A stretch of 64,000 nucleotides of DNA from Enterococcus termitis (lineage in GTDB: Bacteria > Bacillota > Bacilli > Lactobacillales > Enterococcaceae). Below, in pieces: positions 44,983 through 54,016 of this stretch. The position numbers were made by a program, and so were the translations under genes. Where the stretch lies: positions 62,001-126,000 of the forward strand of contig NZ_MIJY01000023.1 in assembly GCF_001730305.1 (NCBI RefSeq), read 5' to 3'. Each line of letters begins with the position of its first letter. Within the stretch, counting starts at the first letter, position 1. The notes beneath the pieces are model-generated. The model had not been told where the DNA came from and ran no database searches. It saw nothing but the letters and a program-made list of their open reading frames with translations.

Positions 44983-46032
44983 ATGAGAGTTACAAAGGAA
45001 AAGCTGCATCAATTGATTCAAAATAAAATTGCAAAAGCTGGTTTATCAGAGGAACACGCTGCAATTGTGAGCGATGTATTGACGTTTGCCGATGCTAGAG
45101 GGATTCACTCGCATGGAGCTATGCGTGTAGAATATTATTCTGAAAGGATCTCCAAAGGCGGCATAACCAATGAGCCAACGTTTGCTTTTGAGCAGACAGC
45201 ACCAAGTTGCGGAATGTTTGAAGGTGATAACGGTTCTGGTTTTGTTGCAGCAAAATTAGCGATGGATCATGCTATTGAAATGGCTAGAAAAAATGGTGTT
45301 GCTGTTGTTGGTGTTCGTAACATTTCTCATAGTGGAGCGTTAGCCTATTATGTGGAACGTGCAGCAGAGCAAGAGATGGTCGCTATATCAGTGTGTCAAT
45401 CAGATCCTATGGTTGTTCCATTTGGTGGGAGTGAACCCTATTTCGGAACCAACCCAATTGCTTTTGCAGCGCCAAGCAATGATGAACGAATCATCACGTT
45501 TGATATGGCGACAACGGTTCAAGCCTGGGGAAAGATTTTGCATGCTCGCTCAAAAAAAGAAGCGATCCCGGATTCATGGGCGGTTGATGAAAAAGGCAAT
45601 CCAACAACAGATTCTACAGCAGTTAATGCATTGTTACCGATTGCTGGAGCCAAAGGATATGGGTTGATGATGATGGTCGATGTGCTCTCAGGTATTTTAT
45701 TAGGTGTACCTTTTGGTAAGCATGTTTCTTCTATGTATCATGATTTGTCAAAAGGGCGAGAATTAGGCCAACTTCATATTGTGATCAATCCAGAATTCTT
45801 TATCGGTATTGATACATTTAAAAAGAACATTTCAACAATGTTGGATGAAATCAAAGAGATCAGCCCAAGTCCTGGATTTACAGAAGTAAACTATCCAGGG
45901 GAACGTGGACGAGCACGCGAAAAAAATTATGAGGAAAATGGCATTGAAATTGTTGATGACATCTATGAGTATCTGATCAGTGAGGATGTTCACTATGATC
46001 GCTATGATCACAAAAACAAATTCGCAGAATAA
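44983..46032 (+). CDS. ureidoglycolate dehydrogenase-like protein, second copy
   Basis: The 349 residues are homologous over the full length to the allD product at 43612, by eye about 60-65 percent identical. They keep FADARGIHSHGAMRVEYYSE, ISHSGALAYYVERAA, YFGTNPIAFAAP and GAKGYGLMMMVDVLSG. The N and C termini differ most. It could be a redundant AllD or act on another 2-hydroxy acid. It lies between allD and allF on the same strand, so its role is probably in the same pathway. AAAAGGAGGG precedes the ATG. Confidence 0.85.
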   Translation: MRVTKEKLHQLIQNKIAKAGLSEEHAAIVSDVLTFADARGIHSHGAMRVEYYSERISKGGITNEPTFAFEQTAPSCGMFEGDNGSGFVAAKLAMDHAIEMARKNGVAVVGVRNISHSGALAYYVERAAEQEMVAISVCQSDPMVVPFGGSEPYFGTNPIAFAAPSNDERIITFDMATTVQAWGKILHARSKKEAIPDSWAVDEKGNPTTDSTAVNALLPIAGAKGYGLMMMVDVLSGILLGVPFGKHVSSMYHDLSKGRELGQLHIVINPEFFIGIDTFKKNISTMLDEIKEISPSPGFTEVNYPGERGRAREKNYEENGIEIVDDIYEYLISEDVHYDRYDHKNKFAE

Positions 46033-46242
46033 TTTTTTTGCAAAATAAATGCACTAACTATGTGGAAAAGTACCACGCTCTGTTCCAATCTTTTCAATTT
46101 TTAAAAGGTAAGTGTCAAAGAGTGAAAAACATTGGCAAAATGGGGAAGTCAGATCATGATAAAAGCAGTTCAATCGTTGTTTCCCTTCATTTCACAGAGC
46201 TGGACAAATCCGCTACACTTTTAAACAAATGGAGGAATTTCA

Positions 46243-48000
46243 ATGCTGCATACAATAATCAAGTCGAACAGTTATCAAGATTCCATCGTATTGATGTTGC
46301 TGACGAATAAATTGAATACGATTGATGGTGTTCACAATGTCTCTGTAATGATGGGGACTCCAGCGAATAAAGATATTTTCAAAACAGGTGGTTTATATAC
46401 TGACGAATTAGAAAAGGCTTCATCGAATGATATGGTGATCGTTCTTGATATCGAAGACGATTCATTGATCGATCAAGTTTTATCTGAGATCGATGTGTTT
46501 TTAGAAGAGCAAACAAAAGGCGGCGGAGACACTGCTGGTGAAGAAGTTGTAAAAACTTGGGATAAAGCTTTTGAGCTGGGAAAAGATGCTGGAGTAGTTG
46601 TATTTTCTATTCCGGGAACGCATGCGGCACTGGAAATCGAAAAAGCATTAGACGAAGGAAAACATGTTTTCTGTTTTAGTGATAATGTGGCGATCGAAGA
46701 TGAAAAACGTCTAAAAGAAAAAGCGCATGATGCGGGTCTGTTGTTAATGGGTCCTGACTGCGGTACTGGAATTATCAATGGTATTCCTGTTGCTTTCACT
46801 AATGCCGTTCGTAAAGGAAAGATTGGTGTAGTAGGCGCATCAGGAACTGGTATCCAAGAAGTGACAACGATCATTCATAAATTAGGCGGCGGAGTGACCA
46901 ACGCTATTGGTACAGGAGGTCGTGATTTAAAAGCTGAAATCGGAGGCATCACCCTTAAAGACAGCATTATGACTTTAGAAAAAGACCCAAATACGGAAGT
47001 GGTCGTTGTGATTTCTAAACCACCTGCACCAGAAGTTCGTGATGATGTATTGAATCTTTTAAGTAGTATTTCTAAGCCTGCTGTGACAATTTTTCTAGGA
47101 GAAAAGCCAGAAGCGCATGAGGAAAATCTTTATCGTGCCTATACGCTTGAAGAAGCGGCGCAAATTGCGGTTCAATTATTGAATAAAAAGGAAATCAAAG
47201 TAGAAAAAGAAACATTGAGTGTGCCGGCACATTCTTTCAAATCAGAACAAAAATATGTTAAGGGATTATACTCAGGTGGAACACTTGCTTATGAAGCCGC
47301 CATGCTAATCAAAGAAGGACTGGATCTAGTTGATGATGAACATGCTCCAGAAGGCTTTATTCTAAAAAATAAAGGTCACGAAATCATTGATTTAGGCGAT
47401 GATGTATATACGCAGGGCAAGCCACATCCTATGATCGATCCTACGAAGCGCAAAGAAATGTTGGAAGCGGTTGGAAAAGATCCAGAAACGGCAATCATTT
47501 TAGTGGATATTGTATTAGGTTACGGCTCTCATGCCAATATGGCACAAGAACTAGCACCGACTATCAAAGAGGTTAAAGCTAACGCCAAGGCTGAAGGTAG
47601 AGAAGTATTTGTGATTGGTACGATTGTTGGGACAGATGAAGATCCTCAAGCTATTCATGAACAAGAAGCAATCATGAAAGAGGCGGGTACAATTCTATGT
47701 GACAGTAATGCACAAGCTGTTCGGATGGCCTTAGCCATCTTGGATCATCCTTTGAAACAGGAAGATAAGCCGCTTAAAGCACAGAAGTCGATTACACCTG
47801 TGTCCATTGTCCCTTCAGAAGCAATGTTAGCCTTATTAACAACTCAAAGCTTCATCAATGTTGGGTTGCGCAGCTTTTCAGAAGCCATTACGAATCATGG
47901 CGGCAAAGTTGTTCAGTATGACTGGCAGCCAGTTGCAGGCGGCAATATCACTTTGCAAAAAGCCTTGCAATTTTTGAACAAAGTAGCGTTAAGTAAATGA
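46243..48000 (+). CDS. allF: FdrA family protein, predicted oxamate carbamoyltransferase subunit AllF
   Basis: The 585-residue FdrA-type protein has succinyl-CoA-synthetase-like regions: VVFSIPGTHAALEIEKALD near 125, GPDCGTGIINGIP near 170, GVVGASGTGIQEVT, and a C-terminal part with VDIVLGYGSHANMA. From memory, E. coli FdrA was recently assigned as AllF, a subunit of oxamate carbamoyltransferase, which splits oxalurate to oxamate and carbamoyl phosphate. GGAGG precedes ATG 46243. A 90-codon frame overlapping its start is judged spurious. The next gene, DUF1116, fits the AllG partner. Confidence 0.85.
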   Translation: MLHTIIKSNSYQDSIVLMLLTNKLNTIDGVHNVSVMMGTPANKDIFKTGGLYTDELEKASSNDMVIVLDIEDDSLIDQVLSEIDVFLEEQTKGGGDTAGEEVVKTWDKAFELGKDAGVVVFSIPGTHAALEIEKALDEGKHVFCFSDNVAIEDEKRLKEKAHDAGLLLMGPDCGTGIINGIPVAFTNAVRKGKIGVVGASGTGIQEVTTIIHKLGGGVTNAIGTGGRDLKAEIGGITLKDSIMTLEKDPNTEVVVVISKPPAPEVRDDVLNLLSSISKPAVTIFLGEKPEAHEENLYRAYTLEEAAQIAVQLLNKKEIKVEKETLSVPAHSFKSEQKYVKGLYSGGTLAYEAAMLIKEGLDLVDDEHAPEGFILKNKGHEIIDLGDDVYTQGKPHPMIDPTKRKEMLEAVGKDPETAIILVDIVLGYGSHANMAQELAPTIKEVKANAKAEGREVFVIGTIVGTDEDPQAIHEQEAIMKEAGTILCDSNAQAVRMALAILDHPLKQEDKPLKAQKSITPVSIVPSEAMLALLTTQSFINVGLRSFSEAITNHGGKVVQYDWQPVAGGNITLQKALQFLNKVALSK

Positions 48001-48239
48001 AAAAATCAGACTTATTGAGCGAATATCTTGGAAAAGGATAAGTGGCTGTAAAAGAGTTTTCGTTCTAATTTTTCCATTTTTTTAAGTGACTGTGAATACA
48101 TTCATTTAGCATTAAAATTATCCAGCTTTGCAGGCTAGCTTCTCATTGATATAGAGAATAGGTGTAAAAGAACGGCACTATCTTATTTTTTCATTGAGGT
48201 GAAGCAGCCTGTTCAGCTTTTAACGGAGGGTAACAAACA

Positions 48240-49508
48240 ATGGTATACAAAACAATTGATGAAGCCAATCAGGCAGTAGCAGCGAAGATCGTTGCAGGTT
48301 CTCCATTTTTATTAGATGTAGTTCCAGCAAAAACAGTTATTAAAGAACTAAATGAAGGAAAGGTTCTCCTACATGCAGGACCACCGATCACATATGATAA
48401 AATGGTTGATCCAATTCAAGGTGCTTGTGTCGGTGCTGCACTTTTTGAAGAGTGGTGTGAGACCGAAGAAGAAGCAAGAGAAATGTTAGAATCTGGTGAA
48501 GTAACGTTGATCCCGTGCCATCACGTGAATGCAGTGGGACCAATGGGAGGCATCACCTCAGCAAATATGGCTGTATTAGTCGTTGAAAATAAAACAGATG
48601 GTAACCGTGCATTTTGTACTATGAATGAAGGGATTGGTGCAGTATTACGTTTTGGCGCTTATTCAGCTGAAGTGATTACACGTTTAAGATGGATGAGAGA
48701 TACATTAGCACCTGTGTTGAGTGCTGCTTTAAAAACGAAGGAAGATGGATTAAACATCAATGTTTTAGTAGCAAAAGCGATCGCGATGGGGGATGAATTC
48801 CATCAGAGAAATATAGCTGCTTCATTAGCGTTTCTAAAAGAAATGGCACCGATCATTGTTGGTTTAACTGACATCGACCAAACAAAACGTGAAGAGGTTG
48901 TGCAATTTTTAGCTGATACGGATCAGTTCTTCTTGAATGTTATGATGGCATCCGCAAAAGCAGTAATGGATGGTGCGAGACAAATTCAAGCAGGTACAAT
49001 TGTGACGGCAATGTGTAGAAATGGTCATGAATTTGGTATTCGAATTGCAGGTATGGGTGATGAGTGGTTTACAGGTCCAGTTAATACACCACAAGGATTG
49101 TACTTTTCTGGATTCAGTGAAGCAGATGCGGCGCCAGATATGGGGGATAGTGCCATTACAGAAACTTTTGGAGTTGGCGGTATGGCAATGATCGCAGCAC
49201 CAGCTGTTACTCGTTTTGTTGGTTCTGGTGGGTTTTATGATGCATTGAATACAAGTAACGAAATGACTGAAATCTGTATCGACAGCAATCCAAATTTCCC
49301 AGTACCTACATGGGATTTCAAAGGAATCTGTTTAGGCATAGACGCTAGAAAAGTTGTAGAAACTGGGATCTTACCTGTAATTAATACAGGAATTGCCAAT
49401 AAAAAAGCAGGTTTAGGTCAAATTGGTGCAGGAACAGTGACACCGCCAATCGATTGTTTTGAAAAAGCAGTCTTGGCTTATGCTAAAAAGTTAGGTTTTA
49501 CGGAATAA
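48240..49508 (+). CDS. allG: DUF1116 protein, predicted oxamate carbamoyltransferase subunit AllG
   Basis: The 422-residue soluble protein is of the DUF1116 family (YlbE type). It has VLLHAGPPITYDKMVDPIQG near residues 40-60, NAVGPMGGITSANMAVLVVE near 97-115, and GNGHEFGIR-like NGHEFGIRIAG near 260. With AllF it should act in carbamoyl transfer from oxalurate; this rests on the E. coli assignment and gene order. ACGGAGGG precedes the ATG after a 239-base gap from allF in which no gene, and specifically no DUF2877 (AllH), is present. Confidence 0.82.
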   Translation: MVYKTIDEANQAVAAKIVAGSPFLLDVVPAKTVIKELNEGKVLLHAGPPITYDKMVDPIQGACVGAALFEEWCETEEEAREMLESGEVTLIPCHHVNAVGPMGGITSANMAVLVVENKTDGNRAFCTMNEGIGAVLRFGAYSAEVITRLRWMRDTLAPVLSAALKTKEDGLNINVLVAKAIAMGDEFHQRNIAASLAFLKEMAPIIVGLTDIDQTKREEVVQFLADTDQFFLNVMMASAKAVMDGARQIQAGTIVTAMCRNGHEFGIRIAGMGDEWFTGPVNTPQGLYFSGFSEADAAPDMGDSAITETFGVGGMAMIAAPAVTRFVGSGGFYDALNTSNEMTEICIDSNPNFPVPTWDFKGICLGIDARKVVETGILPVINTGIANKKAGLGQIGAGTVTPPIDCFEKAVLAYAKKLGFTE

Positions 49509-49511
49509 AGT

Positions 49512-49548
49512 GCTGTAGAAGTTAGTAGTCGTAAAGATTACTAACTTC
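49512..49548 (+). terminator. hairpin after allG
   Basis: GAAGTTAGTAGTC pairs with GATTACTAACTTC (one mismatch), followed by TTAAAG rather than a T-run. It may be a weak terminator or an mRNA-stabilising hairpin between allG and the carbamate kinase gene. Confidence 0.45.
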
Positions 49549-49618
49549 TTAAAGAAAATCAAATAGAAGTAGATGATTCACTTACTAAGCTCTTCACAGA
49601 AAAACAAAAAGAGGTATA

Positions 49619-49632
49619 TGTAAGCGTTATTT
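49619..49632 (+). promoter_or_regulatory. cre-like site upstream of the carbamate kinase gene
   Basis: TGTAAGCGTTATTT matches 12 of 14 cre positions. A TTGTGC half-motif follows at 49634-49639. Confidence 0.35.
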
Positions 49633-49686
49633 GTTGTGCCCATGTTTTAAAAGTAAAGGGACGTAATAGATCAAGGGAGGAAAATT

Positions 49687-50625
49687 ATGGCAAATCGTGT
49701 CGTTATCGCATTGGGAGGCAATGCAATCTTAAAGCCTAACCAAGAAGCAACATTAGAGGTTCAACTAGAAAATGTAAGAGTGAGTGCAGAATTAATTGCC
49801 AAGATAGAAGAACTAGATTATCAAATCATTTTGACACATGGAAATGGTCCGCAAGTCGGCAATATTTTAAGACAGAACGAAGAAGCAAAAGATGTAGTAC
49901 CGCCATTTCCATTAGATGTGTGTAATGCAGAATCACAAGGATTTATCGGCTATATGTTAGAACAAAGTTTGAAAAATTCATTGGAAACAAAAGGGCTGAC
50001 AAGCAATGTAGTGACATTGCTGACGCAAACAGAAGTTTCGGCAGAAGATAAAGCATTTGAACAGCCGAATAAACCAATTGGAATATTCTATTCGGAATTG
50101 GAAGCCAAAAAAATGGAAAAAGAAAAAGGCTGGGTCATGATGGAAGATGCGGGACGAGGCTATCGCCGTGTGGTTCCATCTCCACAACCTAAAGCAATTC
50201 ACGGAGTAGATGCAATTGTTAAACTGGTGAATCAAAATACGATCGTGATCGCTGGTGGTGGTGGCGGGATTCCTGTTGTTCGTTGTCAAAATGGCTTACT
50301 TAAAGGAATTGAAGCTGTGATCGATAAGGATCGTACAGGTAAAAAATTAGCCGAACAAGTCGATGCGGATGTATTTATGATGCTAACAGATGTAAGCAAT
50401 GTCTATATCAATTATGGTAAAGAAAATCAAGAGAAATTAGAAACGATCTCTGTCGACCAAGCACAGCGTTATATGGACGAGGGACATTTCGCAGATGGCA
50501 GCATGGGACCAAAAATGGAAGCGGCAATTGCCTTTGCCAAACAAGGAAAAACAGCGATCATTTGTTCTTTAGAAGAAGCGGATTTAGCTTTATCAGGAAA
50601 AGCTGGTACTAGAGTTACAGGTTAA
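49687..50625 (+). CDS. arcC: carbamate kinase
   Basis: This enzyme makes ATP and carbamate (to CO2 and NH3) from carbamoyl phosphate and ADP. The 312 residues have the usual length, with VIALGGNAIL at the N terminus, THGNGPQVGNI near 52, IAGGGGGIPVV near 215, and VIDKDRTGKKLA after it. A DGSMGPKMEAAI segment lies near the C terminus. No arginine deiminase genes are nearby, so here it serves the oxalurate branch, as AllK does in E. coli. AGGGAGG precedes the ATG. It closes the first plus-strand run. Confidence 0.93.
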   Translation: MANRVVIALGGNAILKPNQEATLEVQLENVRVSAELIAKIEELDYQIILTHGNGPQVGNILRQNEEAKDVVPPFPLDVCNAESQGFIGYMLEQSLKNSLETKGLTSNVVTLLTQTEVSAEDKAFEQPNKPIGIFYSELEAKKMEKEKGWVMMEDAGRGYRRVVPSPQPKAIHGVDAIVKLVNQNTIVIAGGGGGIPVVRCQNGLLKGIEAVIDKDRTGKKLAEQVDADVFMMLTDVSNVYINYGKENQEKLETISVDQAQRYMDEGHFADGSMGPKMEAAIAFAKQGKTAIICSLEEADLALSGKAGTRVTG

Positions 50626-50706
50626 GAAAAATAGATTTTGAGGCAAAACGAAAGAGTAAGTTTGCTGCACTCTCTATAACTGGAAAATGACTAGAAAGCA
50701 TAATCA

Positions 50707-50762
50707 GAGAAGCAGCCATATCTAAGAGATTTAGTGCTTAGATGTGGCTGCTTTTCTGTTTT
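50707..50762. terminator. terminator between the carbamate kinase and pucR genes
   Basis: AGAAGCAGCCATATCTAAG pairs with CTTAGATGTGGCTGCTTTTCT (with one mismatch), followed on the plus strand by GTTTTTTT. It lies at a convergent junction. Confidence 0.85.
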
Positions 50763-50779
50763 TTTGTAACGAAACCATT

Positions 50780-52417
50780 TTAATGCTGATTAGAGCGTTC
50801 AGAAAGTTCCAAAGCCAAACGGAGATTCAGGCTATTATTAGGATCTTGAATGTTTTTACCCAATAATTTAGCGCAATGATCAATGCGGTATTTGATCGTG
50901 TTTCTATGCAAATACATTTCTTTTGCTGTTTTTGAAATTTCACATTGGAAACTAAGATAGCATTGCAGTGTTTTTCTAAGTTCAATAAAAGAATCTTCAA
51001 CAGGATAAGCGAGTTCTTTTAGTGTGGTTTCACAGAAGTAGTGAATATCTTCCAAGCTCATTTTTTCAAAAAGGCTCTTCATTCCTTTAGGATGATAGCG
51101 ATGAATCAACGGTGATTCCGTCATAGTCAGTGTCTCTTCATAGGCAGTTTTCGCTTCAATGAATGAGTTTGCGATTTGTTCTGCTGTTTCATATAGATTA
51201 CCTAGAGCAAACCTAATCTTGATGGGGAGTTTTTCTGCTAACTCAGTGGAAATCTCACTTAAAATTTGATCTAGATCATTTACTTTGCTTTGAATCAGTA
51301 TCGCTAAATGATTCGTATTTTTAACTTTGAAAATGCTGGTATTCTTGATTCTTAAAGGCAAGCTTTCTTGAAGCCATTGAAAGGCAACGTCACTTTCTTC
51401 TTGCTGGTATTTTATTTTTGTTGCAGTGGACGTCGTTTGGCTGCAGACCGCATATACAACTTGATATTGTGTACTTTTCTTTAATCCATAATTCGCGCCT
51501 AAATCTAGCCAATCACGCTGAACTTGATGCGGCGTTTGTTGATGCTCGATCAGTTGACCTAGAAAATCACTTTTTAAAAATTCAAGTGATTCTTGAATTT
51601 TTTGGTTTTTATAGAGCATAAAAGATAAAACCAGGCAAGCTTGTTCAACCGCAAATTCTGACATAGGATAAGGTACTTGTTCTGGATTTAAAATCAGTAA
51701 ATAGTGTGGGAAATAGGTATTGACTATTACTGAAAAGCCTGCAATTTGAAGTGGCTGCTGATTTAAATCTTTAATAATAAAAGAAGCATGGCTATCTTCA
51801 TTCCAATCATTATATTTATTTACCAACTGCTCAACATAATATTCGGCAGGTTTAGACGTCTGGGTAAAATGCTTCGAATGTGCAATGACCTTGCGATAAG
51901 GACTCAACAAAATTACAGGTGTGTTGATCATTTTGCCAAAATCAGCAATAAATCGAGCGATGCTCACATCGTTAATTAATAAATCAGAAAAACGTTTTTG
52001 AATATCTAATGCATAACTTAATTGCTCTGTTTTAGTATCCCATAAATAATTTAAAAGTTGATGAAGTAACGCACCAAGCGGCTGAGTACTTGGGACTTGA
52101 ACAAGGGGGAATTTGATTTTATTCGCATAAGCGACAACCTCAGGATCGATGGTTTCAATAAAACGTCCTACTTTGATTCCAATTCCGGCAGCCTCCTGTT
52201 CTTTTAGTGAATCGATCAATTTGATCAACTCCTGTTGATTATCTTTATAAACCATCGCAGTTGTTAACAAAAAAATCCGTTTTGGAATAAAATTTGCAAC
52301 GTCTGGTGTTTCAGAAATCTCAATACTTTCGACAATTGTATTTGCATGTAATGGATGTGTAAGTAACTTTAAATCAGAAAATCTTGGTATTTTTAATAAA
52401 TCTTCTAAAATAGTCAA
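50780..52417 (-). CDS. pucR: PucR-type purine-catabolism regulator
   Basis: The 545 residues have the PucR layout: an N-terminal sensor domain (about 1-125, starting MTILEDLLKIPRFSDLKLLT), a middle GGDEF-like/CdaR domain, and a C-terminal HTH_30 domain (about 480-535). The latter carries the conserved KTAKEMYLHRNTIKYRIDHC. In B. subtilis PucR activates the purine-degradation genes with allantoin-type effectors. It is divergent from pucG. AGGAGG lies ahead of the ATG. It is the obvious regulator of both arms of the cluster. Confidence 0.88.
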   Translation of the reverse strand: MTILEDLLKIPRFSDLKLLTHPLHANTIVESIEISETPDVANFIPKRIFLLTTAMVYKDNQQELIKLIDSLKEQEAAGIGIKVGRFIETIDPEVVAYANKIKFPLVQVPSTQPLGALLHQLLNYLWDTKTEQLSYALDIQKRFSDLLINDVSIARFIADFGKMINTPVILLSPYRKVIAHSKHFTQTSKPAEYYVEQLVNKYNDWNEDSHASFIIKDLNQQPLQIAGFSVIVNTYFPHYLLILNPEQVPYPMSEFAVEQACLVLSFMLYKNQKIQESLEFLKSDFLGQLIEHQQTPHQVQRDWLDLGANYGLKKSTQYQVVYAVCSQTTSTATKIKYQQEESDVAFQWLQESLPLRIKNTSIFKVKNTNHLAILIQSKVNDLDQILSEISTELAEKLPIKIRFALGNLYETAEQIANSFIEAKTAYEETLTMTESPLIHRYHPKGMKSLFEKMSLEDIHYFCETTLKELAYPVEDSFIELRKTLQCYLSFQCEISKTAKEMYLHRNTIKYRIDHCAKLLGKNIQDPNNSLNLRLALELSERSNQH

Positions 52418-52493
52418 TCAATTTCCTCCTAGAGTAAACAATAATTAGAATAATACTATTGTAAATGATAGCGTATGCAGATTCAAGAATGAG

Positions 52494-52540
52494 TTGTGCA
52501 TGTTAACTGAATATTGTGTATTTTTGTTGAATAGGCACAA
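52494..52540. promoter_or_regulatory. pucR-pucG divergent control region, TTGTGC half-motifs
   Basis: TTGTGCA (52494-52500) and GCACAA (52535-52540) face each other across about 35 bases in the divergent region. They match the core of the 9-mer TTTGTGCAA found before both MFS genes. Confidence 0.4.
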
Positions 52541-52595
52541 TGACTTTTTTGATTAGAAGAGTACGATGGAAATAAAACAGAAAAGAGGAAGAGTT

Positions 52596-53804
52596 ATGTT
52601 TTCAGAAATATCAATACCAAGTAGAACAATTATGACGCCAGGTCCTGTAGAAGCACATCCGGCAGCTTTAAGAGCGATGTCAGCGTCGATTTTAGGTCAA
52701 TTTGATCCAGCATTCCTGCAAATCATGGATGAAGTGAAGGAAATGATCAAGATTCCTTTCGGCACAAAAAATGAGCAGGCGTTTGCCATAGATGGTACCT
52801 CTCGTTCAGGATTAGAAGCAGCATTGATTGCATTGATCGAGCCTGGAGATAAAGTTTTGGTTCCTGTATACGGACGTTTTGCCTATCTGTTAGGTGAAAT
52901 ATGTGAACGTGCTCAAGCAGAAATTCATTATCTTGAAAAAGAGTGGGATGCTCCTTTTGAACAAGAAGCTGTGATTCAGGCAATCAAAGAGGTTCAACCG
53001 AAAATCGTAGCAATGGTTCATGGAGAGACGGCGAACGGTCAAATGCAGGCGCTTGAAAAAATTGGCCAGTTTTGCCGCGCAAATGATATTTTCTTCGTAG
53101 TTGACATGGTTGCAACCTATGGCGGCGTGCCGTTAATGGTTGACGAGTGGGCAGTGGATATTGCGATTGCTGGTACACAAAAATGTGTCAGTGTACCCTC
53201 AGGATTGTCTTTGATTACCTATAACGACCGAGTAGAAGAGGTATTGAATGCGCGTTATCAAAAGGAATTAGGATTAAGTAAAGATATCCGCAATGAAAAT
53301 CATATCAGCAGCAATTATCTTGATTTAAGTCAATTACAGCGCTATTGGAGTGAAGAACGAATCAATCATCATACAGAAGCGACTACTATGATTTATGGAT
53401 TGCATGAAGGATTGAGGATGCTTCTTAAAGAAGGAATGGAGCAGGTTTTTGCTCGTCATGCACAAAATGATCAAGCCATCGTTGCTGGCATCAAAGCTAT
53501 GGGATTAGGTTTTTATGGTCAGTTAAGCACCAAGATGCCAACTGTAACACCAATCATGATTCCAACTGGCATTGATGGGGAGAACGTTCGAGCATTGATG
53601 CTGGACGAATTTGGCGTAGAAATCGCTTCTTCTTTTGGTGCATTGCAAGGAAAAGTTTGGCGTATCGGTAATATGGGGTATAGCAGTCGGAAGGCGAATG
53701 TTCTGCATGTTTTATCTGCATTGGAAGGTGCGTTGAATTATTATGGAGCAGATATTGTCAAAGGGGAAGCTGTTAATGCAGCTCTAGCAATTTATAAAAA
53801 ATAA
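52596..53804 (+). CDS. pucG: (S)-ureidoglycine-glyoxylate aminotransferase
   Basis: The 402-residue PLP enzyme of aminotransferase class V is of the PucG/AGXT-like group. It has the N-terminal IMTPGPVEAHPAALRAMS, IDGTSRSGLEAALIA near 70, MVHGETANGQMQ near 145 and the PLP lysine in AGTQKCVSVPSG near 190. PucG transfers the amino group of ureidoglycine to glyoxylate, giving glycine and oxalurate. ATG 52596 follows GAGGAAG; the in-frame ATG 52566 lies too far upstream. With allE also present, ureidoglycine has two possible fates in this organism. Confidence 0.87.
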   Translation: MFSEISIPSRTIMTPGPVEAHPAALRAMSASILGQFDPAFLQIMDEVKEMIKIPFGTKNEQAFAIDGTSRSGLEAALIALIEPGDKVLVPVYGRFAYLLGEICERAQAEIHYLEKEWDAPFEQEAVIQAIKEVQPKIVAMVHGETANGQMQALEKIGQFCRANDIFFVVDMVATYGGVPLMVDEWAVDIAIAGTQKCVSVPSGLSLITYNDRVEEVLNARYQKELGLSKDIRNENHISSNYLDLSQLQRYWSEERINHHTEATTMIYGLHEGLRMLLKEGMEQVFARHAQNDQAIVAGIKAMGLGFYGQLSTKMPTVTPIMIPTGIDGENVRALMLDEFGVEIASSFGALQGKVWRIGNMGYSSRKANVLHVLSALEGALNYYGADIVKGEAVNAALAIYKK

Positions 53805-53850
53805 AGCTGGAATCAATTAGTTTGTGTGAAAGAACATTTTATTGTTCGTT

Positions 53851-53969
53851 TTGCACAAATTTTTTGTTAAGTTTGTGAAAAATAATGATGTATAAGATAT
53901 TGCTACCGCTTACAATTAAAGCGGATAAATAAGTTGTTTCTCTATATTATGGATAGCCTATTGCACAAA
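53851..53969 (+). promoter_or_regulatory. two TTGCACAAA motifs upstream of the first MFS gene
   Basis: TTGCACAAA occurs at 53851-53859 and 53961-53969; its complement TTTGTGCAA recurs upstream of the second MFS gene. The spacing of 110 bases is about ten helical turns. Candidate PucR operators. Confidence 0.45.
53901..53914 (+). promoter_or_regulatory. cre-like site upstream of the first MFS gene
   Basis: TGCTACCGCTTACA matches 13 of 14 positions of the cre consensus TGWNANCGNTNWCA. It overlaps an inverted repeat CCGCTT/AAGCGG (53906-53923). CcpA repression of ureide uptake is expected. Confidence 0.55.
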
Positions 53970-54016
53970 CTTTGTCCGGCGTCCTACATAGAAAAATAAC
54001 AGTTGGAGGAAAAGAT

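Noticed and set aside
46038-46310. A 90-codon plus-strand frame overlapping the start of allF
   Set aside because: It overlaps the well-supported allF start and ribosome site, has no ribosome site of its own, and its sequence looks random.
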